Numbered from the stretch's first letter, positions 1 to 9,263 are shown. The stretch: DNA of 64,000 nt from Pseudomonas sp. Z8(2022) (GCF_025837155.1 NZ_CP107549.1:4154001-4218000), one strand, 5' to 3'. A program made the numbers and translations. Notes: generated from the sequence alone by a model not told the origin.

Positions 1-272
1 TGCAGGTAGATCTGCCGGCCTGCCGTGGCACCGCCGATGAGCACGAAAAGCAGCGCCAGCACAGCGTAAACACGCTGGCCGAGGCGAGCGGGACCATGAA
101 GTGCAGCGATCAGGCAGACGATGCCGAAGCCGAACACGCAGATACGCTGGACAATACACATGGGGCACGGCTCCAGCCCCACCACATGTTCCAGATAGAG
201 AGCCACCGCCATGAGCAGCACGCAGCCGAAAAATGCCAGAAAGAACAGGGGGCGCGGACTGGCCAGTTGCAT
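1..272 (-). CDS. dsbH: DsbB-family disulfide bond formation protein (partial, cut by window edge)
   Basis: Inner-membrane quinone-linked oxidase that would reoxidise a periplasmic DsbA-type thiol oxidase. About 90 codons are visible from the ATG at 272; the 3' part lies outside the window. The N-terminal membrane helix (MQLASPRPLFFLAFFG) is followed by CPMCIVQR, the CxxC-x-x-QR active site of the first periplasmic loop, then two more hydrophobic stretches. A hem-operon-linked DsbB paralogue downstream of hemY is called dsbH in P. aeruginosa, so the symbol rests on synteny. The main dsbB paralogue is the alternative. Confidence 0.8.
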   Translation of the reverse strand, partial: MQLASPRPLFFLAFFGCVLLMAVALYLEHVVGLEPCPMCIVQRICVFGFGIVCLIAALHGPARLGQRVYAVLALLFVLIGGATAGRQIYL

Positions 273-320
273 GATGGCTCCAGGAGGGGGAATCGAGGAC
301 GGTACGGTAGAGGAAAGCGA

Positions 321-340
321 GGGCGCCTTTCAAGGCGCCC
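321..340 (-). terminator. Hairpin downstream of hemY
   Basis: A perfect 7-bp GC stem, GGGCGCC/GGCGCCC, with a 6-nt loop lies between the hemY stop and the dsbH start. On the minus strand only a weak T stretch follows, so it may attenuate rather than fully terminate. Confidence 0.45.
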
Positions 341-424
341 TTTGGCTCAGAAGAGGCTGTTCGTCATAGCGGAACGCCCCTCTGTCCGTAGGCCGATGCG
401 AGAGCGGCAATTGGCCGTAGCCAT

Positions 425-1672
425 TCAGGCGTGTGCGCCCTGCGGTTGCGGCAGCGTCGGCAGTCCCTGGTGCAGCAGGCCGAGACTCTCCAGCAGCAGT
501 TGATTGCTGCGCTCGATCTCGCCCAGTTGTGCCAGCAGGCGTGCCAGCTCGGCGCAGGTTTCCGGATGACGCTCGAGCTTCAGGCTGGTCTCAAAGTAGT
601 CGCGCGCCTTGCCCCACAACTGGTTCTGCAGGCACAGGCGACCCAGTGTCAGCAGCAGGGCCGGATCCTGTGGATGCTGCTTGAGCCAGAGCTCCGCCGT
701 CTGCAGCTGACGCGCCGGATCGGCACCACGCAGTACGCCATAGAAACGCGCCAGGCGGCTGTCATAACCACGCTTGAGCGCGCCACGCAGTACCTCTTCC
801 GCTTCTTCCTGCGCGCCCAGACGCCGCAGCTGCTCGACATAGGTGGCGATCAGCTCCGGCTCGTTGCGCAGGCTGGCCGATAGATGGTTCCAGGCCTTGC
901 TCAGTGGCTGCAGAGCGGTTTCCCCCTGCGCCAATCCGCTTTCACCGACCTGTGCCAGGCGCCCCCGCCAGGTTTCTCGCTCCAGCTCGTCGAGCTCTGC
1001 TGCCGGCAGCGCCTTCTCCTTGCGCAATTCAGGCAGCAGACCGAGTAGTGCAGACCAGTCCTGCCGTTGCAGATACAAGCGCTGAAGCTGGCGCAACACC
1101 AGGTGATGACCGGGATGACGCTCACGCATCGCCTGCAGGGTTTCCAGCGCCGCATCGCTGTCACCGCGGTTGCGTTGCAGCTCGGCGTGGGTCAGGGCAA
1201 TAGCCAGCTCGGCCTGTGGCTGCCTGATCAGTGCGCGCTCCAGCAATGCGTCGGCCTGTTCGTGCTCGCCAAGCTTGCCGGCGGCCCGGGCAGCGCCGAG
1301 GTAATACATCAGCGGCTGATTGTCTGCTTCAGCGGCTCGGGTCAGCTGGCGCTGCGCACGCGCCCAGCGGCCTTCGGCGAGATCCAGCATGCCCTGCTCG
1401 GACGCCTGTCGCACACGACGAGTGCGGTGCAGACGCGACCAGGGGTTGGCCAGACGCGTCGAACTGAGCAGCAGGCGCAACGTCCACTTGATCAGGTAGC
1501 ACAACACCACCACGACCACCAGCAGGCCAAGGAACGCCCACAGGCCGGACTGGTAACGGAAGCCCTTGTAGGCGAACAGTACATAGCCACGGTCGGCCTC
1601 GATAGCCAGGCTGAGCAGATACAGCCCGGCGGCGATGGCCAGCAATAGCACAAGCCATATCAGGCGTTTCAT
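425..1672 (-). CDS. hemY: HemY-family TPR membrane protein of the heme operon
   Basis: Proteobacterial HemY, a tetratricopeptide-repeat inner-membrane protein encoded with heme biosynthesis genes. It is not the Gram-positive protoporphyrinogen oxidase of the same name. I start it at ATG 1672 (MKRLIWLVLLLAIAAG), which overlaps the hemX stop by 4 bp (ATGA); the frame stays open upstream but that is hemX territory. The 415-aa product has two N-terminal membrane helices, then helical TPR-like repeats rich in Ala, Leu and Arg. It is probably translationally coupled to hemX. The biochemical role is poorly defined; a scaffold for late heme synthesis is usually proposed. Confidence 0.9.
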   Translation of the reverse strand: MKRLIWLVLLLAIAAGLYLLSLAIEADRGYVLFAYKGFRYQSGLWAFLGLLVVVVVLCYLIKWTLRLLLSSTRLANPWSRLHRTRRVRQASEQGMLDLAEGRWARAQRQLTRAAEADNQPLMYYLGAARAAGKLGEHEQADALLERALIRQPQAELAIALTHAELQRNRGDSDAALETLQAMRERHPGHHLVLRQLQRLYLQRQDWSALLGLLPELRKEKALPAAELDELERETWRGRLAQVGESGLAQGETALQPLSKAWNHLSASLRNEPELIATYVEQLRRLGAQEEAEEVLRGALKRGYDSRLARFYGVLRGADPARQLQTAELWLKQHPQDPALLLTLGRLCLQNQLWGKARDYFETSLKLERHPETCAELARLLAQLGEIERSNQLLLESLGLLHQGLPTLPQPQGAHA

Positions 1673-2802
1673 TGCGCCTCCCCGGCCGCGGCGGCCCCCT
1701 GCCGACGTTGCGCCTGCTTGCGTTGCAGGTAGGCCTGCAAGGCATCGAGCGACTCGCTCAGATCGGGCACCTTGACCTCGACACTGGAGCCGGCCAGCTC
1801 GCTGAAGCGCTGACGCAGGGCGCGACTGTCCGGGTTGTCCAGGTTGAAATGGGCATCGAGAATTTCTTCGGCCTGCTTCAGCGACTGCCGGTATACGCCA
1901 GTCTGGCCATGCAGCGCGGCCCACTGCGCCTGCTCCAGCGCCAGCGAAAGGCTCAGACGCACCTGCGACAGGCTCTGTCCGGAAAGCAGCGGACGCACGC
2001 TGCGGTCTGCGTCGAATTCGACCCGGAAGTAGTCCGAAAGCGTCTTCGCCCACTCAGCCCACCAGGCGCTGCCATCGCCCTCGGCGGCCAGGTCGGAGAG
2101 CACGTCACCCTTCCCCTCCAGGGTTGGCGCCAGGGGGTGGAGCGTGGCGGCCTGCTCACGCAGGGCAGCCAGCTGCAGGAACAGGCCGACTCGATCCGGT
2201 CGTGCCGTGGTGCGCAACGCTTCCAGGCTGCGGCTGAGCTGCTCGCGGGCCGCGAAGGCAGCGGGATCGTCCTGATCACGGAGGATATCGTCAGCCGTCC
2301 GCACCAGAGCCTCGGCCGTGGCCACGTCCTGCAGCGCCGACAAGCGCAGGGTCGCCAGACGCAGCAGATGTTCGGCTTCTTCCAGTCGCCAATCCTGACG
2401 GCTGCCTTCAAGCACGCTTTCCAGACGCTGGCTCATGCGCTGCTGATCGCTCTGCACGTTGGCCAGGAGGCGGCGGCGCTCGTCCAGTTCGGCAGCACTG
2501 GGCAGGGCTGCCAGGCGTGCGTCCAGACGCTGGGCCAGCTCGTCCACTTTCTTCGCGCTATCGTCGCGGGTGCGCTGCAGGTCTTCAACCTGCTGCTGGC
2601 CCTGACTCTGCATTTCATGCAGCTGCCAGAGGCTCCAGCCACCAGCGCCGGCACCGGCCAGACCTATCAACAAGGCCAGGGCGGCAAGAGCGCTGCCACC
2701 TCCGCTGCGAGATGCCTGGGCGGGCGAAGGTGTCGGGGTGGTCTTCACGGCTTCGCTGGCCGGCTGTTCTTCTGGCGTATTCGGGGTGGATGCTTCGCTC
2801 AC
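1669..2802 (-). CDS. hemX: HemX, uroporphyrinogen-III C-methyltransferase-like membrane protein
   Basis: The 377-aa protein has an N-terminal Ser/Thr/Pro-rich cytoplasmic tail, one membrane helix (about residues 37-58), a Gln/Arg-rich coiled coil, then the HemX domain. Despite the historic name it lacks the SAM-binding motifs of a real CysG-type methyltransferase. It lies 12 bp after hemD and overlaps hemY, as in other pseudomonads and enterobacteria. A regulatory or scaffolding role in tetrapyrrole synthesis is inferred from context. Confidence 0.9.
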   Translation of the reverse strand: MSEASTPNTPEEQPASEAVKTTPTPSPAQASRSGGGSALAALALLIGLAGAGAGGWSLWQLHEMQSQGQQQVEDLQRTRDDSAKKVDELAQRLDARLAALPSAAELDERRRLLANVQSDQQRMSQRLESVLEGSRQDWRLEEAEHLLRLATLRLSALQDVATAEALVRTADDILRDQDDPAAFAAREQLSRSLEALRTTARPDRVGLFLQLAALREQAATLHPLAPTLEGKGDVLSDLAAEGDGSAWWAEWAKTLSDYFRVEFDADRSVRPLLSGQSLSQVRLSLSLALEQAQWAALHGQTGVYRQSLKQAEEILDAHFNLDNPDSRALRQRFSELAGSSVEVKVPDLSESLDALQAYLQRKQAQRRQGAAAAGEAQ

Positions 2803-2814
2803 GTATCCGTCCTT

Positions 2815-3585
2815 TTAGAGGGCGGCAGCCGGAAACTGCTCCAGCGCTGCCTGCAAGGCCGCGGCACTGGCGCCGCGACAGTCCACAACGATTTCCGCAC
2901 CCGCGTTGCGCGCCTGCTCGGCAACGCGCGGGCTGGGTACGAACAAGGGTAGCCGAGCCAACGCCGGCCAGTCATCGCCAGCCAGCTGCAGTAGATGTCC
3001 GAAACCCTGTCCACTGCTGACAACCAGGCCGTTCAGGCGTTCCGCTCGCACGCACCGGCCAAGCTCGCCCGGCGCATACTGCGGCAATACGCGGCGATAC
3101 AGTGGCAGATAGTCGACCGTCACGCCTTGGCCGCGCAAGCTCTCGGCGAGGAATTCTCGGCCACCCTCGCCACGCAGGATGAGTACGCGTGGCGCAGGTG
3201 CCGTGGCGATGGCCTGGTGCAGTGCCGGTAGGGCCAGAAGCGCTTCGCTGTCATCGCCGGAGCCGGGAAAGTGCACACGCAAGCCCTGCTCGGCGAGCAC
3301 CGCGGCGGTCGCGGCTCCGACGCTGAACCAGGGTAGATCGGGCGCCGGCTTCGCATGACGAGCCAGCAATTGCAGGCCGATCCGGGCGGCAGGCTTGCTG
3401 ACCACAACCACCGCGCAATAGCGTTGCAGCTCGGCGAGGGTGCTGCGCTGTTCGGCGGTTTCGGCCAGCGCCTCGATGGCCAGCAGCGGCATGCAGTGGC
3501 TGGCGATACCCTGTTCGGCCAGGGTCTGCGCCAACGCCGCACAGTCCTCGGCAGGACGAGTGAGAAGCAGGCGCCAGCTACTCAA
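2815..3585 (-). CDS. hemD: Uroporphyrinogen-III synthase
   Basis: Cyclises hydroxymethylbilane, inverting ring D, to uroporphyrinogen III, the branch point to heme, siroheme and cobalamin. The 256-aa product is of usual length and opens with SSWRLLLTRPAEDCAAL, the family N-terminus. The two Rossmann-like lobes are visible as repeated hydrophobic/Gly segments, including WFSVGAATAAVL and VVSSGQGFGHLL. Its start overlaps the hemC stop by 4 bp, so translational coupling to the enzyme that makes its unstable substrate is likely. Confidence 0.93.
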   Translation of the reverse strand: MSSWRLLLTRPAEDCAALAQTLAEQGIASHCMPLLAIEALAETAEQRSTLAELQRYCAVVVVSKPAARIGLQLLARHAKPAPDLPWFSVGAATAAVLAEQGLRVHFPGSGDDSEALLALPALHQAIATAPAPRVLILRGEGGREFLAESLRGQGVTVDYLPLYRRVLPQYAPGELGRCVRAERLNGLVVSSGQGFGHLLQLAGDDWPALARLPLFVPSPRVAEQARNAGAEIVVDCRGASAAALQAALEQFPAAAL

Positions 3586-4520
3586 GGGTGCCCGGCCTCA
3601 CCGTAAACGGCCTCGAGAATGGCGTCGGCGCCCTGCGCCAGGAGCGCCTCGGCCACGCGGACGCCCAGGGCTTCGGCATCGCTGCTGGCAGCGCGCTCTT
3701 CTGCACGAAGCAACAAACCGCCGTCAGGCTGGCCGACCAGGCCGCGCAGCCACAGCTGGTCGCCTTCGAGCAGGGCATAGCAGGCAATTGGCACCTGGCA
3801 GCCACCATTGAGGTGCTTGTTCAGCGCACGCTCGGCAGTCACGCGCAGGGCAGTCTCACGGTGATGCAGTGGTGCCAGCAGCGCCTGCACGTCGCTATCG
3901 GCACTGCGGCACTCGATGCCAACCGCCCCCTGGCCGCCAGCTGGCAGGCTGTCCTCGGCGCTGATCGAGCTGCGGATGCGCTCTTCGAAACCCAGACGAA
4001 TCAGGCCGGCGGCGGCGAGAATGATGGCGTCGTACTCGCCGGCATCGAGCTTGGCCAAGCGAGTATTCACGTTGCCGCGCAGGAACTGGATCTTCAGATC
4101 GGGCCGGCGCGCCAGCAACTGGGCCTGGCGGCGCAGGCTGGACGTGCCGACCACGCTGCCGGCCGGCAGTGCATCGAGGCTGTCGTAGGTATTGGAAACG
4201 AAGGCGTCACGCGGGTCTTCACGCTCGCAAATGCAGTACAGGCCAAGTCCCTCGGGGAAGTCCATCGGCACGTCCTTCATCGAGTGCACGGCGATGTCGG
4301 CCTCGTTTTCCAGCAGAGCGGTTTCCAGTTCCTTGACGAACAAGCCCTTGCCACCGATTTTCGCCAGCGGCGCGTCGAGCAGCTTGTCACCGCGGCTGAC
4401 CATGGGCACCAGGCTGACCTTCAGACCGGGATGGGCCTGTTCCAGACGGGCTTTGACATATTCGGCCTGCCACAGGGCCAGGGCGCTCTTACGGGTGGCA
4501 ATGCGGATTTCGCGGGACAT
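3582..4520 (-). CDS. hemC: Porphobilinogen deaminase (hydroxymethylbilane synthase)
   Basis: Polymerises four porphobilinogens into hydroxymethylbilane. The 312-aa protein begins MSREIRIATRKSALALWQAE and contains the catalytic region around LETALLENEADIAVHSMKDVP and the cofactor-attachment segment GGCQVPIACYAL, whose Cys carries the dipyrromethane. Length and motifs are complete. It is the first of the four hem genes on the minus strand. The 133 bp to algR contain a palindrome at the algR stop, so hem transcription may start separately. Confidence 0.96.
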   Translation of the reverse strand: MSREIRIATRKSALALWQAEYVKARLEQAHPGLKVSLVPMVSRGDKLLDAPLAKIGGKGLFVKELETALLENEADIAVHSMKDVPMDFPEGLGLYCICEREDPRDAFVSNTYDSLDALPAGSVVGTSSLRRQAQLLARRPDLKIQFLRGNVNTRLAKLDAGEYDAIILAAAGLIRLGFEERIRSSISAEDSLPAGGQGAVGIECRSADSDVQALLAPLHHRETALRVTAERALNKHLNGGCQVPIACYALLEGDQLWLRGLVGQPDGGLLLRAEERAASSDAEALGVRVAEALLAQGADAILEAVYGEAGHP

Positions 4521-4626
4521 GAGGCAATTCCAGAAAACGGATTGCCGCGAATCATAACAGGCTCGCCCATTACGGGCGCTGCCGGGTGGCCATCGGCCGC
4601 AGGTCTGTCGGTCACTGCAAAGACAA

Positions 4627-4656
4627 TGACGTCCTGACCCGCGGGACAGGACGTCA
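4627..4656 (-). terminator. Palindrome overlapping the algR stop codon
   Basis: Perfect 10-bp arms TGACGTCCTG/CAGGACGTCA flank a core that is itself palindromic (CCCGCGGG). The hairpin includes the algR stop codon and is followed on the minus strand by TTGTCTTTG. It is a plausible terminator or attenuator between algR and hemC. Confidence 0.55.
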
Positions 4657-5400
4657 GAGTGACTGCATCAGTTTGCGCACACCGGCCACGTGGCGACGGC
4701 TGACTACCAGCGAATCGCCGTCGAGGCCCTTCAGAAACAGCTGGAAATGCCCGAGCGGCGTGCGTTGCAGGCGTTCGATGCGCTCACGCGCCACCAGCGC
4801 ATTGCGGTGGATGCGCACGAAACGCTCACCGAATTCGTCCTCCAGTGCCTTGAGCGGCTCATCCAGCAGTACTTCGCCACCCTCATGGCGCAGGGTGACG
4901 TATTTGTGGTCGGCGATGAAATAGACCACCTGATCCAGCGGGATCAGCTCGATGCCCTTGCGGGTGCGGGCACTGATATGAGTGCGCGGACCACCGCCAG
5001 TCTCTGCCGCGGGGCGGGTCAGGGCGGCGAGTTGCACACGATTGGGTCGCTCGGCCTTTTTCAACGCCTCGCTGAGGCTTTCGGGGCGCACAGGCTTGAC
5101 CAGATAGCCAACGGCACTGACCTGGAACGCCTCCAGGGCAAATTCGTCGTGTGCCGTGCAGAAGATCACCGCAGGCGGTGCCTCGCGCTCGCAAAGCTTT
5201 GCGGCGACCTGCAGGCCGTCAAGGCCAGGCATGCGGATATCCAGCAGGACCACATCCGGCTTGAGGCTATCGATCAGGGTCAGGGCTTCCTCGCCGTTGC
5301 TGGCGGCGGGTTCCAGGACCCGGTAACCCTCGAGCTCACCGACCATGCGGCTGAGGCGCTCGCGGGCAAGGGGTTCGTCATCGACGATCAGGACATTCAT
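4654..5400 (-). CDS. algR: LytTR-family response regulator AlgR
   Basis: DNA-binding response regulator controlling alginate, type IV pili and other virulence traits in P. aeruginosa. I use ATG 5400 (MNVLIVDDEPLAR); an upstream in-frame start would add 11 residues but runs into algZ. The receiver domain (about 1-120) has the acidic pocket DDE and the phosphoacceptor Asp in VVLLDIRMPGLDG. The C-terminal LytTR domain (about 140-248) contains RFVRIHRNALV and FLVSRRHV-like segments. The 248-aa length matches AlgR. It overlaps algZ by 4 bp. Confidence 0.95.
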   Translation of the reverse strand: MNVLIVDDEPLARERLSRMVGELEGYRVLEPAASNGEEALTLIDSLKPDVVLLDIRMPGLDGLQVAAKLCEREAPPAVIFCTAHDEFALEAFQVSAVGYLVKPVRPESLSEALKKAERPNRVQLAALTRPAAETGGGPRTHISARTRKGIELIPLDQVVYFIADHKYVTLRHEGGEVLLDEPLKALEDEFGERFVRIHRNALVARERIERLQRTPLGHFQLFLKGLDGDSLVVSRRHVAGVRKLMQSL

Positions 5401-6479
5401 ATTGCTCTGGCTTCCTGCGTGAGTCTCGCACAAGGATAGCGTAGACAGCTGTAATGGCGGCCGTCACGGCGCTCCACGCTGAGACTCGCGCGCGGCCCAA
5501 AAAGTGCCGCCAGACGCGCATCAATATTACTCAGCGCTTGGCGCGTTCCCCGTGACGGGTGCTGCTCGCCCCGCTCTTCATACGGATTGCTGACACACAA
5601 GCTGAACACACCATCCTGGTAATCCGCTTCGACCCGCACCAGACCACCTTCGATACGGGGCTGGATGCCATAGATCAGCGCATTTTCCAAAAGAGGCTGC
5701 AGGGTCAGCTGGGGAATCGGCAGATCCTCAGGCACACCGTCAACCTCCCACTGCAACTGTAGACGCTCACCGAGCCGATAGTGCTCGATGGAGAGATATC
5801 GTTTTGCCAGTTCCAGCTCCTCCTTCCACGGCACCAGCGTGCCGGGTTTGGCCAGGCTGGCGCGAAACAGATCGGACAGATCCAGCACCGCCTGCTCGGC
5901 CTTGTACGGATCGAGCGTGACCAGACTGGCGATACTGTTGAGGCTGTTGAACAGAAAATGCGGGCGGATCCGCGCCTGCAACGATTCGATGCGTGCGCGC
6001 AACTCGGCCTGCTCCTGCCGCCGCCATTGGCTCTGCAGATAGAAATAGCGTAGCAGGAGTGCGGACATGATCAGGCTGATCAGCGCATGGCGCAGATAAA
6101 GATTTACTTCGCCACTGCGCGGTAGCGGCCCACCCAGCTCGTAATAGTCAGCCACCACGGTGCAACCCATGGTCAAAAGCACCACCAGAAGACAACACAA
6201 GCCACCCGCCAGTGCCGGGCGCAGGCGCGCCAGCAGAGGCCGCAGGCGGCACAGCACGGCAGCCGAAAGCAGCACGATCCACTGCACGAACAGCGAGGTC
6301 AGGGCCAGGCGCACCCAGTCGAACCCCGGTGTCATCGGTTCGGCGAGCACCAGCACCAGTACCAACAACTCGGCCAGCAGCACCATGCTCAGCAGGGCTT
6401 CCGGCTGGCACAGTTCCGGGACGAAGAAGTCGTCGATGGCGGCGTCGGGTTTATTCTTGGCAAGCAATTGTGTATGCAT
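5397..6479 (-). CDS. algZ: AlgZ/FimS sensor histidine kinase (LytS type)
   Basis: Membrane sensor paired with AlgR. The 360-aa product has about six hydrophobic helices in the first 160 residues, a coiled linker, then the LytS-type His kinase box RPHFLFNSLNSIASLV (about residue 190) and an ATPase N-box PLLENALIYGI. The C-terminal glycine box is modest (GTRQALSNIDARL). The long family-typical tail DDFFVPELC is near the N-terminus. The stop overlaps the algR start (ATGA), so the pair is translationally coupled. It is also called fimS. Confidence 0.92.
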   Translation of the reverse strand: MHTQLLAKNKPDAAIDDFFVPELCQPEALLSMVLLAELLVLVLVLAEPMTPGFDWVRLALTSLFVQWIVLLSAAVLCRLRPLLARLRPALAGGLCCLLVVLLTMGCTVVADYYELGGPLPRSGEVNLYLRHALISLIMSALLLRYFYLQSQWRRQEQAELRARIESLQARIRPHFLFNSLNSIASLVTLDPYKAEQAVLDLSDLFRASLAKPGTLVPWKEELELAKRYLSIEHYRLGERLQLQWEVDGVPEDLPIPQLTLQPLLENALIYGIQPRIEGGLVRVEADYQDGVFSLCVSNPYEERGEQHPSRGTRQALSNIDARLAALFGPRASLSVERRDGRHYSCLRYPCARLTQEARAI

Positions 6480-6711
6480 CGACGCAGTTTCCGTGTCGCC
6501 TGGCGAGCCGGCAAGCCAGACGGTTCCAGCCGGACAAAATAAAGCACCGAAATGCCGCCTTCAGCGCAGAATTGTGAAGCAACCGACAGCGCCGCCGCCC
6601 GCCCGATGGCGAACGCGGCCCGGCGAAACGTCCGCCGACCCTGTTATTATCGACCCTCTTTGTCCGCCATGCCGGCCAGCAACATGGCCTGCCCGATCCA
6701 GAGCCCAAACC
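6480..6711. promoter_or_regulatory. Divergent promoter region algZ / argH
   Basis: A 232-bp non-coding gap lies between two divergently transcribed genes and so should hold both promoters. TTATTATCGACCCTC upstream of argH is AT-richer than its surroundings, but I cannot assign -35/-10 boxes with confidence. Confidence 0.5.
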
Positions 6712-8106
6712 ATGAGCAGCGAAAAAACCAATCAGTCCTGGGGCGGCCGCTTCAGCGAGCCCGTCGATGCCTTCGTCGCCCGCTTCACCGCTTCGGTCGA
6801 ATTCGACAAGCGCCTGTATCGCCACGACATCATGGGCTCCATCGCCCACGCCACCATGCTGGCCAAGGTCGGCGTGCTCACCGATGCCGAGCGCGATGCG
6901 ATCATCGAAGGCCTCAAGCAGATCCAGGGCGAGATTGAAGCCGGCACCTTCGACTGGCGCGTCGATCTGGAAGACGTGCACATGAACATCGAGGCGCGCC
7001 TGACCGATCGCATCGGTATCACCGGCAAGAAGCTGCACACCGGCCGCTCGCGCAACGACCAGGTGGCCACCGACATCCGCCTCTGGCTGCGTGACGAGAT
7101 CGACCTGATCCTGGCCGAAATCACCCGCCTGCAGCAGGGCCTGCTGGAGCAGGCCGAGCGTGAAGCGGAAACCATCATGCCCGGTTTCACCCACCTGCAG
7201 ACCGCCCAGCCGGTGACCTTCGGCCACCATCTGCTGGCCTGGTTCGAGATGCTCTCGCGCGACTACGAGCGCCTGGTCGACTGCCGCAAGCGCACCAACC
7301 GCATGCCCCTGGGTTCTGCCGCGCTGGCCGGCACCACCTACCCAATCGCCCGCGAGATCACCGCCGAACTGCTGGGCTTCGATCAGGTCGGCGGCAACTC
7401 GCTCGACGGCGTGTCGGATCGCGACTTCGCCATCGAATTCTGCTCGGCCGCGTCGCTGGCCATGATGCACCTGTCGCGCTTCTCCGAAGAGCTGGTGCTG
7501 TGGACCAGCGCCCAGTTCCAGTTCATCGACCTGCCCGACCGCTTCTGCACCGGCAGCTCGATCATGCCGCAGAAGAAGAACCCGGATGTGCCGGAGCTGG
7601 TGCGTGGCAAGACCGGCCGTGTGTTCGGCGCTCTGACCGGCCTGCTGACCCTGATGAAAGGCCAGCCGCTGGCCTACAACAAGGACAACCAGGAAGACAA
7701 GGAACCGCTGTTCGACGCCGCCGACACCCTGCGCGACAGCCTGCGCGCCTTCGCCGACATGGTGCCGGCGATCAAGCCCAAGCGCGAGATCATGCGCGAG
7801 GCGGCGCTGCGCGGCTTCTCCACCGCAACCGACCTGGCCGACTACCTAGTGCGCAAGGGCCTGCCGTTCCGCGACTGCCACGAAATCGTCGGCCACGCCG
7901 TGAAGTACGGCGTCGAAACCGGCAAGGACCTGGCGGAAATGACGCTGGACGAGCTGCGCCAGTTCAGCGACCAGATTGAGCAGGACGTATTCGCCGTGCT
8001 GACTCTGGAAGGCTCGGTGAATGCCCGCAACCATATCGGCGGTACCGCACCTGCCCAGGTGCGTGCGGCGGTGGTACGCGGCCGCGAACTGCTGGCCAGC
8101 CGCTAA
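6712..8106 (+). CDS. argH: Argininosuccinate lyase
   Basis: Last step of arginine synthesis: argininosuccinate to arginine plus fumarate. Start ATG 6712 (MSSEKTNQSWGGRF) gives the typical 464 aa; the frame is open much further upstream but that part is not ArgH-like. The superfamily signature GSSIMPQKKNPD is present at about residue 283, as are TGRSRNDQVATD and the catalytic HLQTAQPVTFGHH. It is transcribed alone or with the small downstream genes. Confidence 0.97.
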   Translation: MSSEKTNQSWGGRFSEPVDAFVARFTASVEFDKRLYRHDIMGSIAHATMLAKVGVLTDAERDAIIEGLKQIQGEIEAGTFDWRVDLEDVHMNIEARLTDRIGITGKKLHTGRSRNDQVATDIRLWLRDEIDLILAEITRLQQGLLEQAEREAETIMPGFTHLQTAQPVTFGHHLLAWFEMLSRDYERLVDCRKRTNRMPLGSAALAGTTYPIAREITAELLGFDQVGGNSLDGVSDRDFAIEFCSAASLAMMHLSRFSEELVLWTSAQFQFIDLPDRFCTGSSIMPQKKNPDVPELVRGKTGRVFGALTGLLTLMKGQPLAYNKDNQEDKEPLFDAADTLRDSLRAFADMVPAIKPKREIMREAALRGFSTATDLADYLVRKGLPFRDCHEIVGHAVKYGVETGKDLAEMTLDELRQFSDQIEQDVFAVLTLEGSVNARNHIGGTAPAQVRAAVVRGRELLASR

Positions 8107-8141
8107 GCGCGGCTCGGCGAGAAACGGGAAAAGGAGTTCCC

Positions 8142-8384
8142 ATGCCGGAATTATTGCTGCGCGGCTTGGCGCTACTGGCCGAGATCGCGCTTGAAATCAT
8201 CATCGGCTACGTCTTCTACACCACCGGCTGGCTGGCACTACGACTGCTGACTTTAGGGCGCTACCCGCGCCTGCCGCTGCGCGTGGCCAACCCAATGGAC
8301 TCGCGCAGTGCCTGGGTCGCAACGTTCGGCTGCCTCTGCCTGGTTGGTCTGCCCCTGACGTGGCTGACCGTCACTTACAGCTGA
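8142..8384 (+). CDS. Small two-helix membrane protein, unknown function
   Basis: The 80-aa product has a strong Shine-Dalgarno (AAAAGGAG) 6 nt before ATG. Two hydrophobic segments, about residues 5-35 and 55-78, are separated by a basic loop (LGRYPRLPLR). I recognise no named family. It lies 35 bp after argH in the same direction, so co-transcription is possible. Confidence 0.7.
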   Translation: MPELLLRGLALLAEIALEIIIGYVFYTTGWLALRLLTLGRYPRLPLRVANPMDSRSAWVATFGCLCLVGLPLTWLTVTYS

Positions 8385-8405
8385 ACGCTGCCACGAGACC
8401 GTTCC

Positions 8406-8891
8406 ATGCCTATAGACATCCGCCCCGCCACCCCTGAAGACGCCGAGCTGATCCTGCGTTTCATCACCGACCTGGCCATCTACGAGAAGGCCGAGCACGA
8501 GGTGAAGACCGATGCCGCCGGCATCCGCGCCAGCCTGTTCGCTGACGGCAGCACCGCTCATGGCCTGATCTGCGAGCTCGACGGCCAGCCCATCGGCTAC
8601 GCGGTGTACTTCTTCAACTACTCCACCTGGCTGGGCAGGCACGGCCTGTATCTGGAAGATCTCTACGTCAGCCCCGAGGCCCGTGGCCTGGGCGCGGGCA
8701 AGGCGCTACTGCGCCATCTGGCGCAACTGGCCGTGGCACGCGATTGCGGCCGCTTCGAATGGTCGGTGCTGGACTGGAACACGCCGGCCATCGACTTCTA
8801 TGAGTCCTTCGGCGCCCGCCCGCAAAGCGAGTGGACCACCTATCGCCTGACCGGCCAGGCCCTGCTGGACTTTGCCGCCGGTAATCAATGA
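8406..8891 (+). CDS. GNAT-family N-acetyltransferase
   Basis: The 161-aa protein has the GNAT fold from start to end. IDIRPATPEDAELILRF is the beta-1/alpha-1 region, and the acetyl-CoA loop is LYVSPEARGLGAGKALL (about residues 86-103). The segment SVLDWNTPAIDFYESFGA is typical of spermidine/diamine-type acetyltransferases (SAT-like). Substrate is not determinable; a polyamine or amino acid amine is plausible. It lies 21 bp after the small membrane protein. Confidence 0.85.
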   Translation: MPIDIRPATPEDAELILRFITDLAIYEKAEHEVKTDAAGIRASLFADGSTAHGLICELDGQPIGYAVYFFNYSTWLGRHGLYLEDLYVSPEARGLGAGKALLRHLAQLAVARDCGRFEWSVLDWNTPAIDFYESFGARPQSEWTTYRLTGQALLDFAAGNQ

Positions 8892-8901
8892 GGAATCCGA
8901 C

Positions 8902-9177
8902 ATGAGCCAGAACAACGACCAGGAAGACGAAGACTTCGCCGAGGCCACCCTGATCCAGGCGATCGAGAACCAGCTGGAAAGCGGCGAACCTGCCGCCGCC
9001 AAGGCGGTGTACAACAAGCTCACGCTGGTCGGTTACGAGCGCGAGGAGATTCTCGAGCTGATGGCTCTGGTGCTGGCGCATGAGGTCGACGCCATGCTGC
9101 GCGAGGACCGCCCCTTCGATGGCGCCTGGTACGAGCAGGCCCTGCGCGCCCTGCCGGAACTGCCGGAAGAAAACTGA
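8902..9177 (+). CDS. Conserved hypothetical acidic protein
   Basis: The 91-aa protein starts at ATG 8902 (MSQNNDQEDED); an earlier in-frame ATG at 8872 would overlap the acetyltransferase and has no better ribosome site. It is acidic, predicted largely alpha-helical, with no signal peptide or Cys. I recognise a pseudomonad-conserved hypothetical but no function. Confidence 0.7.
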   Translation: MSQNNDQEDEDFAEATLIQAIENQLESGEPAAAKAVYNKLTLVGYEREEILELMALVLAHEVDAMLREDRPFDGAWYEQALRALPELPEEN

Positions 9178-9263
9178 CAACGGGATTGATCCAGGCCACT
9201 GGTCGGACTGGCAGACAGATTGCTACTGTCACGCCTGTCCCGTCCGAGAAGGTATCGCCTTCG

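Noticed and set aside
1672..2952. Long open frame on the plus strand opposite hemX
   Set aside because: It is antisense to a recognisable protein. High GC with rare stop codons explains it; composition is Gln/Arg-rich without a family match.
6160..6711. In-frame extension upstream of argH
   Set aside because: It overlaps algZ on the opposite strand and is unlike ArgH; the family start is at 6712.
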